Source of the DNA: Microcoleus sp. AS-A8
GTDB lineage: Bacteria; Cyanobacteriota; Cyanobacteriia; Cyanobacteriales; Coleofasciculaceae
Assembly: GCA_039962225.1 (NCBI GenBank)
Contig: JAMPKV010000004.1
Coordinates: 351,819 to 415,818 of the forward strand
DNA length: 64,000 bases
Reading direction: 5' to 3'
The notes beneath the pieces are model-generated. The model made no database searches. It was given only the letters and a program-made list of their open reading frames with translations, and was not told where the DNA came from. A program made the translations under genes and the position numbers. Within the stretch, counting starts at the first letter, position 1; each line of letters begins with the position of its first letter. Shown in pieces: positions 1 through 8,769 of the stretch.

Positions 1-388
1 CGGTCAATTGATTCTTAACACGCGCCAAAACCTCTTCACACTGGAATGGCTTGGTGATGTAGTCTACACCACCGACTTCAAAAGCTCTGACTTTATCCCA
101 CACATCATCGAGCGCACTGATAAAAATTACCGGAATTACTGAAGTTTTTGGGTCGGCTTTCAGCTTTTCACAAACCTCATAACCATTCATTTGTGGCATG
201 TTGATATCGAGCAAAATCAGGTCGGGCAAAGCCACCGAAACCACTCTCAAGGCTAGCGGCCCACTCCTGACTTTCCGCACTTTATACCCTTGCTCACTCA
301 ACATGGTAGAAAGAAGGCGCAGGTTGTCGGGTGTATCATCAACAACCAGGAGGTCTGCCAAAGGGACGAATGCCGAGTTGCTATTCAT
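1..388 (-). CDS. Response regulator receiver domain, C-terminus off the window
   Basis: Reading the minus strand from ATG at 388 gives about 129 residues of a receiver (CheY-like) domain that runs off the left edge. The acidic pair is in LLVVDDTPDN near residue 16, the phospho-acceptor Asp in LLDINMP near 60, and the Lys in YITKPF near 110. Its ATG overlaps the TGA of the upstream kinase gene by four bases (ATGA, 385-388), so the two are probably translationally coupled and act in one phosphorelay. Whether an output domain follows the receiver cannot be seen here. Receiver assignment is secure; the full architecture is unknown. Confidence 0.93.
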   Translation of the reverse strand, partial: MNSNSAFVPLADLLVVDDTPDNLRLLSTMLSEQGYKVRKVRSGPLALRVVSVALPDLILLDINMPQMNGYEVCEKLKADPKTSVIPVIFISALDDVWDKVRAFEVGGVDYITKPFQCEEVLARVKNQLT

Positions 389-3300
389 GGCCTAGGGGGT
401 TCAGTCAAATTGATGATTTGCTCGAGAAGAAAGTTATCGACCAAAGCTGTTAATGCTCGACGCAAAGAATCGTATTCTAAAGGAATTTGCTCAATGAGCT
501 GTTTCATCAATTCGTCATCAGCGTAGAGCGCAGCTTGATGGAGCTGGGTGACCCAAGATGCAGGCATAACGGTTAAAGCATTGGGTGCCATTGGCTGCAA
601 TAGAGCTGGTGGCTGGCATAAGCTGGGTATTTCCTGCGGTTCATAGACATATAGCACTCCCAAGTGATGAGCAATCTTTTCGAGAAGTACCTCTCGCTGA
701 AAAGGTTTAGGTAAAAAGTCATCACAACCCGCTTTTAAAATGGCTTCTTGCTGCTCTTCAAAAGCATTAGCCGTTAGAGCAATAATTACAGTTTTTTGGC
801 CTTTGGGGGTTTGTTTAATGTGTTGGGTGGCCTCATAACCGTCCATCACCGGCATAATCACATCCATCCAAATTAGATCGGGTGACCAACTTTCCCACAA
901 GGCGACTCCTTCCTGACCATTCGTTGCTGTGCGGACTTCAAAGCCTAAGGGTTCAAGAATCTTAACCAGCAGTTTGCGATTGACAGCACCATCCTCAACA
1001 ATGAGGAGACGATAGGACGGTTGGTTTGGCTCTAAACCGATCACCCGCCGTTTACCGGATACGGGTTTTTCGTCCGTCGTTGTGGCTAAGCCTATTGGGA
1101 TATCAAACTGAAAAATGGCTCCTTGACCGGGGGTACTGGTAACGGCAATTTCTCCCCCCATCAGGCGCACAAATTGTTGGCTAATCGGTAGACCTAATCC
1201 CGTACCTTCCATGGACTGGCGACCGGTTGCGCTTTGTACGAACGGGTCAAATAAGCTACTGAGTTCTTCCGGGGCGATCCCAGGGCCAGTGTCTTCCACT
1301 TCAAACCACAGGCGGGTATTGGCAAGGGGGAATTGGGGGAGAGGAAACCGCCCTGCCTGATTTCCCCTGCCTCTCATGCCTACGCGCAGCGTGACACGAC
1401 CGGTTTGAGTAAATTTGATCGCGTTTCCCAACAGGTTAATCAGAGTTTGACGCAATTTACTGTCGTCGGTTTGGATGTATTGAGGGACATCAGAGGCTCG
1501 TGTAAATATCAGTTCCAGACCTTTGGATGTGGCTTTGAGTCCGAGCATTTCTTCTAAACAGTCGAGCAGGCGATACAAGTCAAAGCGATTTTGATTCAAG
1601 GTGACTTGACCGGCTTCGATTTGGGACATTGACAAAATGTCATTGATCAGATCGAGTAAATGCTCTCCACTGCGATTAATAATTCCCAGGTATTCTTTGT
1701 GTTCTGAAGTCATGGACTCGTCACGAGCCATCACCTGAGTAAAACCAAGGATGGCGTTGAGGGGAGTACGCAGTTCATGACTCATCTTGGAGAGGAAGTG
1801 GCTTTTGGCGCGGTTGGCGGATTCTGCCTCAAGTTTAGCTTTCTCTAGAGCATTATTTTGCAGCGCTAGTTCTCGACGCTGTTGTTTTTCCTGTTCGAGG
1901 AGATTAGCTTGGGCGATCGCAATTCCCAGTTGTGCCGCTAGCGATTCGATAAAGTCAATTTCTTCTGGAGTCCAATGGCGGAAGTGGTCGTACTGATGTA
2001 AACCAATGGCTCCATTGGGTTTTCCTTGATAAGAAGTCCGAACGGCTAGCATTGATTTGAGTCCCAGTTGTTGGCATAGGGGTAAAGCGCCTTTTATCAA
2101 TGGCTCCGTGTAGATATTATCAGAGGCGATAGCTGAGTCTTGAGCTAACATCATCTGCACATGGGGATTGCCAATCACTGGAATTTCTACATTCAGCAGG
2201 GAAACTAATCCTGGTGGTTTGTACTCTGCCACTAAAGGAATCAGGGGAATTGGGCGGTCAATGTAGGTATGAATCAGGCAACGATTAACGCCAAAGGCTT
2301 CACCAATCTGGATGGCAGCCGTATGAAACACTTGCTTGGGATTCAAGCTAGAGCGAATTTCTTGAGTAATTCTTTCTTGCAACAACACTCGTTGGATTTG
2401 TCGCTCTAGGGCGGTTTTAGCCCTCTGAAGTTCGAGTTCTGCGGCTTTGCGATCGCTCACATCAATCACTAAACCATGCCACAGAATCGTTCCATCGTCG
2501 CAACGTTCGGGTCGAGCCGCGCCTCGAATCCATTTGAGGGTTCCAGATGGTGTAATGATGCGCCCTTCCCATACCCAAGGTTGTAAGGTTTGGGCGCTGG
2601 TTTCGATCGATGCCAAGAGGCTTTGGACATCATCTGCATGAGTGAGTTCAAAGCTGAGTGCGGGATTCTCCAAAAGCTGCTTTGGCTCCAATTCATTAAT
2701 GTCCCGGCAACCCGAACTCACGAAAGCAAAGCGATAGGAACCATCTGGATATCGCAGAAATTCATACAGCATTCCTGGTATATTAGCAGCCAAGTTTTGC
2801 AGGCGAGCTTGACTTTGTTGTAAGGCAATTTCAATGACTTTGCGATCGCTAATGTCCGTATTCGAACCAACCATCCGCACGGGATTCCCCACTTCATCCC
2901 AAACGGCTTGTCCCCGCCCCAAAATCCATTTGTAGCTGCCGTCTTTGCACTGTAGGCGAAACTCCACAGCATAATGCGGGATTTTCCGCGCCAGGTAATC
3001 TTGCTGAATTTGCATCACCCGCTCCACATCATCGGGATGAAGGCGTGCTATCCACTCATGATTGTCGTACCCAATTTCCGAGTCTTCATAACCCAGCATT
3101 TCTTTCCAGCGCCTGGATCTGAAGGCTTCATTGGTTTTGAGGTTCAAGTCCCAAATCCCTTCATGGGTGGCCTTGTTGACTAATTGCCAGCGTTCTTCAC
3201 TCTTGCTCAATTCCTCCTCAACCCGTTTGCGAGCGCTAATATCCGCCGCCGAGCCCAAAATCTGCTTCGGTTTCCCGTCGGTGTTTCTGGTAAACACCGT

Positions 3301-4794
3301 CTCCCATGCAAACAGCCAACGCCATTCACCGTTTTTGTGCCTCATCCGGTACTCAAACTCTAAGATTTCGCCATCTTTAGCCGACTCGAATCGTTTGAAA
3401 TGTTCCGGAACTGCCGCGAAATCCTCAGAGTGCATCAGGGTTGGCAGTACAGCCATACCCAGCTGCTGTACTTCTTCTGGAGCGTAGCCAAGAATTGTGT
3501 AAACTTCGCGATTGATATAGACGTTACGCCGTTCTATCAAGTCATGAACATACAAAATATTGGGATTCGCGTCTGTGATGGCACACAGCCAACGCTGGCT
3601 TTCTTGCAGTTTGGCTTCGACTTGCTTGCGTTGGGTTATGTCGCTCATGGAACCAATACACTCTAAGGGGTTGCCCTGAGCGTCACGCACTAACTTGATA
3701 ACATCCAAAAGCCAACGGTAAGTCCCGTCTTTGTGTAAAAAGCGATATTCAAAAGAGTGCTGTCCCAAGTCAAATAGCTGTGGGAGTTCCGCAAACAGAC
3801 GCTCTTTATCGTCTGGGTGGATATGGTTTTCCCAGAAGTGCAAATCCTCTAGGAATTCCTGAGCGCTGTAACCGAGAACGAGGGTGATATTCTCGCTGAT
3901 GAAGGTGGGGGTGTAGTCGTCAGGCTTGCAGCTATAAATAATGGCTGGGCTATAGGAGACTAAATGCTGTAGACGTTTTTGAGCGATCAGCAGAGCATCA
4001 GCCGCCTGCTTGCGATCGGTGATATCCCGGAATGTTACCGCGAAGCCATCACCCAACTTAACCACAACCTGGGCAAACCAAGCCTTGATGCCGTCATAGT
4101 CATAATAGAATTCCCCCTCTTGGGGCATACCCGTCTCAATGACAGTGACATACCGCTCAAATAAGCCCACCTCACGATTTCCCGGCAGTTCCACCAGCAG
4201 TTGCTTTCCCAGGAAATCGTGAGGGGTTCGCCCCGTCATTTTTGCGGCTGCCTGGTTGGCTAAAATCCACTTAAAATCGACAATTTTACCCTGACTATCC
4301 CGAATCGCCTCAAACACCATCACCCCATCCTGGGAGGTATTTAAAACACTAGCGAGTAAAGACTGCGACTGTTGGAGTTGTTGATTTTGTGCTTCGAGTT
4401 GCACAGAGAGTCTTCGGATCTTCAGTTGATTCTCAATCCGTGCTAAGACTTCTTCTTGCTGGAATGGCTTAGTAATATAATCGACTGCACCGACTTTTAA
4501 TCCTTGAATCTTATCGAGCGACTCTGACAGAGTCGTCATAAAAATCACCGGAATATCTTTTGTTTCGGCCGTTGCTTTCAGACGCCGACAAGTCTCAAAC
4601 CCATCAAGTCCTGGCAACATGACATCTAACAAGATTAAGTCCGGTGCTACCTTGTCCAGCTTGGTGATAGCACTTTCCCCACTCTGTGCCATTAGAACTT
4701 TAAAGCCAGACTCTTGCAAGAAGCTAAACAGCATCTTGAGATTGGTCGGTTGATCATCAACAATCAAGATGGTGCTTGGGTTGGCAGTTGACAT
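385..4794 (-). CDS. Hybrid sensor histidine kinase: REC-PAS(x5)-GAF-HisKA-HATPase-REC
   Basis: This is a 1469-aa cytoplasmic multisensor kinase with no membrane segment. In order: receiver at about 8-125 (LLDVMLP, YITKPF); five PAS units, each closing with a DIT/DIS/DVSxRK signature near residues 260, 385, 520, 648 and 781; GAF at about 800-965; HisKA with phospho-His in [10 protein letters not shown] near 1004; HATPase with N box GNAIKF near 1125, G1 DTGPGI and G2 GTGLGLPI; second receiver at about 1280-1395 (WMDVIMP, LPKPF). A tail of about 70 residues is helical and might be a poorly conserved phosphotransfer unit (inference). The stop overlaps the start of a response regulator. The ligand cannot be told from sequence. 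All kinase catalytic boxes are present. Confidence 0.95.
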   Translation of the reverse strand: MSTANPSTILIVDDQPTNLKMLFSFLQESGFKVLMAQSGESAITKLDKVAPDLILLDVMLPGLDGFETCRRLKATAETKDIPVIFMTTLSESLDKIQGLKVGAVDYITKPFQQEEVLARIENQLKIRRLSVQLEAQNQQLQQSQSLLASVLNTSQDGVMVFEAIRDSQGKIVDFKWILANQAAAKMTGRTPHDFLGKQLLVELPGNREVGLFERYVTVIETGMPQEGEFYYDYDGIKAWFAQVVVKLGDGFAVTFRDITDRKQAADALLIAQKRLQHLVSYSPAIIYSCKPDDYTPTFISENITLVLGYSAQEFLEDLHFWENHIHPDDKERLFAELPQLFDLGQHSFEYRFLHKDGTYRWLLDVIKLVRDAQGNPLECIGSMSDITQRKQVEAKLQESQRWLCAITDANPNILYVHDLIERRNVYINREVYTILGYAPEEVQQLGMAVLPTLMHSEDFAAVPEHFKRFESAKDGEILEFEYRMRHKNGEWRWLFAWETVFTRNTDGKPKQILGSAADISARKRVEEELSKSEERWQLVNKATHEGIWDLNLKTNEAFRSRRWKEMLGYEDSEIGYDNHEWIARLHPDDVERVMQIQQDYLARKIPHYAVEFRLQCKDGSYKWILGRGQAVWDEVGNPVRMVGSNTDISDRKVIEIALQQSQARLQNLAANIPGMLYEFLRYPDGSYRFAFVSSGCRDINELEPKQLLENPALSFELTHADDVQSLLASIETSAQTLQPWVWEGRIITPSGTLKWIRGAARPERCDDGTILWHGLVIDVSDRKAAELELQRAKTALERQIQRVLLQERITQEIRSSLNPKQVFHTAAIQIGEAFGVNRCLIHTYIDRPIPLIPLVAEYKPPGLVSLLNVEIPVIGNPHVQMMLAQDSAIASDNIYTEPLIKGALPLCQQLGLKSMLAVRTSYQGKPNGAIGLHQYDHFRHWTPEEIDFIESLAAQLGIAIAQANLLEQEKQQRRELALQNNALEKAKLEAESANRAKSHFLSKMSHELRTPLNAILGFTQVMARDESMTSEHKEYLGIINRSGEHLLDLINDILSMSQIEAGQVTLNQNRFDLYRLLDCLEEMLGLKATSKGLELIFTRASDVPQYIQTDDSKLRQTLINLLGNAIKFTQTGRVTLRVGMRGRGNQAGRFPLPQFPLANTRLWFEVEDTGPGIAPEELSSLFDPFVQSATGRQSMEGTGLGLPISQQFVRLMGGEIAVTSTPGQGAIFQFDIPIGLATTTDEKPVSGKRRVIGLEPNQPSYRLLIVEDGAVNRKLLVKILEPLGFEVRTATNGQEGVALWESWSPDLIWMDVIMPVMDGYEATQHIKQTPKGQKTVIIALTANAFEEQQEAILKAGCDDFLPKPFQREVLLEKIAHHLGVLYVYEPQEIPSLCQPPALLQPMAPNALTVMPASWVTQLHQAALYADDELMKQLIEQIPLEYDSLRRALTALVDNFLLEQIINLTEPPRP

Positions 4795-4796
4795 GG

Positions 4797-4862
4797 TTAT
4801 AGCTTGGAAATATGTTGTTCGACCCGTTTCAGGATTTCCTGTTGTTCAAACTCTTGAGCTAG
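4797..4862 (-). pseudogene. Relic of a receiver-domain C-terminus
   Basis: Immediately upstream of the kinase start (4794) the minus strand reads, between two stops, a 21-codon stretch that includes FEQQEILKRVEQHISKL. This resembles the last helix of a response regulator receiver domain (compare FQQEEVLARIENQLK in the neighbouring kinase). No start codon or remaining receiver sequence is visible upstream, so it looks like the tail of a deleted regulator gene. The match is short, so confidence is moderate. Confidence 0.45.
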
Positions 4863-4977
4863 TTAAGTTTGGGATTGCAAAGCCAACATCTTTATTTTTA
4901 GAGGAAAACTCTCTAGTCGCTAACCCTAATCCCTAATGCCCTGGAACAATTAGCCATTACTAATCAGCACTTGTAAT

Positions 4978-5008
4978 AAAAAAGGGTAGCGTACCTCTAC
5001 GCTACCCT
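4978..5008 (-). terminator. Rho-independent terminator of ftsH
   Basis: A perfect 11-bp stem (4983-4993 with 4998-5008) with loop CCTC is followed on the minus strand by a T run (complement of A 4978-4983). It lies about 75 bp after the ftsH stop. The rest of the 4863-5082 spacer shows nothing recognisable. Confidence 0.9.
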
Positions 5009-5082
5009 GTGAGTGATTGCAATGACAAAATTAAGAACTAAGTAAGCCAGGAACCCTACTTTAAAGTCCCTCTTACGCCTCC

Positions 5083-6921
5083 CTAGGCTATAGCCGCGAT
5101 CTTAACGTCGTTATTCGCTAAAAGTTCTTGCAGTTCATCGGAATCCACTGTTTCTTTCTCAATCAACATTCCGGCTAATTTGTCAAGAATGTGCTTGTTG
5201 CCGAGTAAGACATTCTTAGCGCGTCCGTAAGCTTCATCCACCAGCCTACGCACTTCTTCATCAATGGTAGCCGCTGTTGTATCCGAGAAATCTCGGTCTG
5301 AGGCAATCTCCCGACCCAAGAACATATTGCCATTCTGGCGTCCTAGAGCGACAGGGCCTAAGCGATCGCTCATGCCAAAGCGAGTCACCATTTGCCGTGC
5401 TACGCGAGTCACCTGTTGCAAGTCGTTGGAAGCACCGGTGGTGACTTCTTCTTCACCGAAGATAATCTCTTCCGCAAGGCGACCGCCCAAAGCCACTGCC
5501 ATTTGGTTTTGCAGGTAAGAGCGGGAATATAAACCCGTATCCATCCGGTCTTCACTCGGTGTGAACCAAGTCAAACCACCGGCACGACCGCGAGGGATAA
5601 TGCTAATTTTCTGCACTGGGTCATAATCCGGCATCAAGGCACCCACCAACGCGTGACCGGCTTCGTGATAGGCAACCAGCGTCTTGCGCTTCTCGCTCAT
5701 CACGCGGTCTTTCTTCTCTGGCCCTGCCAACACGCGATCGATCGCATCGTTCACCTCATCCATCGAGATTTCCGTGAGGTTGCGACGTGCTGCCAAAATT
5801 GCCGCTTCATTCAACAGGTTGGATAAATCCGCACCGGTGAACCCAGGAGTCCGACGCGCAATTTTCTCCAAGTCCACATCCTTCGCCAGTGTCTTACCGC
5901 GAGCATGAACTCTGAGAATTTCCAAACGTCCCGCATAATCCGGGCGATCAACAACCACCTGACGGTCAAATCGACCGGGACGCAATAGAGCGGCATCCAA
6001 AACATCTGGGCGGTTGGTGGCAGCAATAATAATGATGCCTGTATTCCCCTCAAAACCATCCATCTCGGTGAGTAACTGGTTGAGGGTTTGCTCCCGCTCA
6101 TCGTTACCGCCGCCTAAACCTGCTCCCCGTTGACGCCCTACGGCATCAATTTCATCGATGAACACGATACAAGGAGCATTCGTCTTCGCTTGCTCGAACA
6201 AGTCACGCACGCGAGAAGCACCGACGCCCACAAACATCTCGACGAACTCAGAACCAGAGATGGAGAAGAAGGGCACGCCAGCTTCACCTGCAACGGCACG
6301 AGCGAGGAGGGTTTTACCCGTTCCCGGAGGGCCAACCAACAGCACGCCTTTGGGAATTTTGGCTCCAACAGCGGTGAAGCGATCGGCATTTTTCAGGAAG
6401 TCAACGACTTCATTGAGTTCCAGCTTGGCTTGGTCAATCCCTGCGACATCCCCAAAGGTCACCTGAGTTTGAGGCTCCATCTGCACTCTCGCTCTGGATT
6501 TGCCAAAGTTCATCGCCTGAGAACCGGGGCCATTCTGAGCGCGGCGCAGCAAGAAAAACAATCCCACTAGCAGGAGGACTGGGAAGAACAGGCTGCTTAA
6601 TGCTCTAAACCAAAAGCTTTCATCACTCTGGGGCAGAACAGAAATGTCCTCAACTTTTTCAGCGAGTATGCTGATGAGCTGAGGGTCATTGGGCAAGTTG
6701 ACCAAGACTTGCTTGCCGTCTTGAGCTGTGACGAGTGCTCGGGTGCGATCGGCACTGAGCTTAACCGTCTCAATTTTGCCGTCTTGAACTTCCTGTATCA
6801 GCTTGCTGTACTTCCAAGTCTCCCGGCTTTGGGAGGGTTTATCTAAAAATGCTGTCCCTAAGGCAATGACTACGATTGCTAATAGCGCGTATAGCCCTGC
6901 GTTTCTCCACTTCTTATTCAC
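5083..6921 (-). CDS. ftsH: ATP-dependent zinc metalloprotease FtsH
   Basis: FtsH is a membrane-anchored AAA+ protease. In cyanobacteria its paralogues degrade damaged photosystem II proteins and other membrane or regulatory proteins. The 612-aa product has TM1 near residues 10-26, a short lumenal domain, TM2 near 105-125, Walker A GPPGTGKT near 200, Walker B FIDEID, the second region of homology ending in RPGRFDR, and zinc site HEAGH near 420. Length is normal for the family. The start is GTG at 6921, preceded by an AGGAGG ribosome site about 11 bases upstream. Which of the four cyanobacterial paralogues it is cannot be fixed; the N-terminus looks most like the FtsH3 type (tentative). Confidence 0.96.
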   Translation of the reverse strand: MNKKWRNAGLYALLAIVVIALGTAFLDKPSQSRETWKYSKLIQEVQDGKIETVKLSADRTRALVTAQDGKQVLVNLPNDPQLISILAEKVEDISVLPQSDESFWFRALSSLFFPVLLLVGLFFLLRRAQNGPGSQAMNFGKSRARVQMEPQTQVTFGDVAGIDQAKLELNEVVDFLKNADRFTAVGAKIPKGVLLVGPPGTGKTLLARAVAGEAGVPFFSISGSEFVEMFVGVGASRVRDLFEQAKTNAPCIVFIDEIDAVGRQRGAGLGGGNDEREQTLNQLLTEMDGFEGNTGIIIIAATNRPDVLDAALLRPGRFDRQVVVDRPDYAGRLEILRVHARGKTLAKDVDLEKIARRTPGFTGADLSNLLNEAAILAARRNLTEISMDEVNDAIDRVLAGPEKKDRVMSEKRKTLVAYHEAGHALVGALMPDYDPVQKISIIPRGRAGGLTWFTPSEDRMDTGLYSRSYLQNQMAVALGGRLAEEIIFGEEEVTTGASNDLQQVTRVARQMVTRFGMSDRLGPVALGRQNGNMFLGREIASDRDFSDTTAATIDEEVRRLVDEAYGRAKNVLLGNKHILDKLAGMLIEKETVDSDELQELLANNDVKIAAIA

Positions 6922-7132
6922 TACTTACTTATCCTCCTAAGGCTTAGGATGTCGGAACGTCGAATGGGTTTCTTAATATTAACTAATGTTAACGTCTCTC
7001 AGGATTAGTTGGCGAAATTGTATTCACAATTGCTTTTTCCTCTTCTAATGGTCTTCTTTATGGTAATATGCCTGACTCCAGACTGTGGCAGAAAGCCGAT
7101 CGGGAGTTCGCTTAAAAGTAATGTCTTCATCC

Positions 7133-8053
7133 TTAGGGTAGAGGTTCGTGGTGTTGTCGCCACAGACTCTGCAATAACTCCAGTGTCGGGTGAAAGGCGT
7201 CGTAGGAGAGAGACTGGGAGGACGTCAGGACGGTGTGGATGGGAATCACTTCTATAACACTGTTGGTGTAGGCGATCGCTTCAAACTGCAACACCCGTTC
7301 CCAATCCCAAGGGGCTTCGCGAACCGGATAATCCTGTGTTTTAAGCCAGTCCATGAGTTGCGATCGCACCACGCCCGGTAAGATACCCGCAGCTAAGGGT
7401 GGCGTCCACCAACATCCCCCTTGCCAGCCCCAAAGATTGCCCGTGTTCGTCTCTAACCAACTCCCCGTAGCATCTACTAAAATCGCCTCAGCCGCCCCCT
7501 GCTGCCGTGCCGCTTGTCCAGCCAGCCAAGCCGAGAGATAGTTCCCTGTTTTATGAGCCGCAAGCGATCGCCAATACTCAGGGGCAAATGCCCCCCATGC
7601 GGTAATGCCTTGCTGTTGGCGTTGTGCCAAGTCAGGGGGGAGAGAACGTCCGGTAATCCACTCCCGCCCATCAGGGAAAATTGTGATTCTGAGAACCGCA
7701 TAAGATGCACTTAATTGCTCTGCCCCACAGCGTAACCGCTCCCAGTCGGGTTGTTGCCAGCCGAAGGTTTGCAAGCTGGAGGTGAGGCGATCGCCATGAC
7801 CCCTCCAATTTGTCAGGGGATGCTGCAACGACTGCTGATAAACGCGCAGCGTTGTAAAAACAGTGGCACCATAAAGTAAGCCAGGGTTATCAATGGTGAG
7901 TTCCAGCCTACCGCCACGAATGAGCCGACCGTCATACCAGAACAACGTTTTTCCTGTTATATCGCTTGCGTTTATAGAATCATTATTAATTTTGCCCCCC
8001 AGCTCCCCCACTCTCCCACTGGCAACGGGTGGGTTATTTCTACCTGGATGCAC
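7133..8053 (-). CDS. pabC: Class IV aminotransferase, probable 4-amino-4-deoxychorismate lyase
   Basis: This is a fold-type IV PLP enzyme of about 306 residues. It probably converts aminodeoxychorismate to p-aminobenzoate and pyruvate for folate synthesis. The family core begins near FWYDGRLI (residue 38). PLP-lysine context is HKTGNYL near 167 and the cofactor/substrate loop is ETNTGNLW near 200. The first 35 or so residues are unlike the family and are encoded by C-rich, repeat-like DNA, so the true start may be a GTG near 8011. The gene overlaps the preceding small gene by 14 bases and probably shares its transcript. A branched-chain or D-amino-acid aminotransferase role cannot be excluded. 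Confidence 0.8.
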   Translation of the reverse strand: MHPGRNNPPVASGRVGELGGKINNDSINASDITGKTLFWYDGRLIRGGRLELTIDNPGLLYGATVFTTLRVYQQSLQHPLTNWRGHGDRLTSSLQTFGWQQPDWERLRCGAEQLSASYAVLRITIFPDGREWITGRSLPPDLAQRQQQGITAWGAFAPEYWRSLAAHKTGNYLSAWLAGQAARQQGAAEAILVDATGSWLETNTGNLWGWQGGCWWTPPLAAGILPGVVRSQLMDWLKTQDYPVREAPWDWERVLQFEAIAYTNSVIEVIPIHTVLTSSQSLSYDAFHPTLELLQSLWRQHHEPLP

Positions 8054-8267
8054 TAGGGGGTTTGACGCTGTGGATAGCTACCAATTGCCTGTGATTATCG
8101 CGATCGCAAATCGCATTAATTCTTGCCTGTTGCTGGGGTCGTAACTGCTGATAGATTTGCATAAACTCCTGATAGGAGTAATCTTCCATCAGGGCGTACA
8201 TCTCACCCAATGTTTCAGCACAGAGCATTGCGTTCTTGAGGGGTGCGATGGCTTCGTGAGAATTCAT
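8040..8267 (-). CDS. Small conserved cyanobacterial protein, function unknown
   Basis: The 75-aa product is soluble and probably helical, with a central YSYQEFMQIYQQL segment and no Cys cluster or membrane segment. It starts at ATG 8267, and its 3' end overlaps the start of the aminotransferase gene by 14 bases in another frame, which suggests coupled translation. I recognise no named domain. Its reading as a gene rests on the overlap arrangement and on normal amino-acid composition. Confidence 0.65.
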   Translation of the reverse strand: MNSHEAIAPLKNAMLCAETLGEMYALMEDYSYQEFMQIYQQLRPQQQARINAICDRDNHRQLVAIHSVKPPSASR

Positions 8268-8769
8268 CCTTAGTTCGGCAGACTCCGAAAACAGATTTTA
8301 CTACTACTAGGCGTGTTTACTGGTAAATTTTCCTTAATTCTTAAGAAGTATCCCTTGCTCCAGTCAAGTTATTCCGTTAATGTTATTCTCTCGTCAAACT
8401 TTTTTAAAGATTCACAAGATGTAGAGACAAATCAATCAACAATCATATCTAGGATGAGATTAATTGGCTGACACTCCAGGGAATTCGGTAGCTGAGTCGC
8501 GATCGCCTCAGGGTCATCAATATATATAACCAGCGGGATTGAAAAAATCCAATTGACTCCATGATTGGGGGACTTTTTCAGAAATCAACTGCATCCAGCA
8601 ATTAACCTAAGACAAGTTTTTATCAACCAGTAGCCTGTGCAAGCTGAATGCGACTTAATTCTCGACAAGCCGTTAGCCAAGTAGCTAGAGTACCAGCTTT
8701 GTGACTCTCTCCATGCAATACCTGAAGCGATAGGTGTCAACAGTGTCTGGAAGGCTGACTCATACCTCT
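8268..8769 (+). other. Divergent intergenic region, no gene seen
   Basis: About 500 bp separates two divergent transcription units and must hold both promoters. It is AT-rich with one GCGATCGC-type site. I see no ORF, tRNA or clear palindrome. Confidence 0.5.

Noticed and set aside
6130..6570. 146-codon ORF antisense to ftsH
   Set aside because: It lies wholly opposite the conserved AAA core; no independent start signal.
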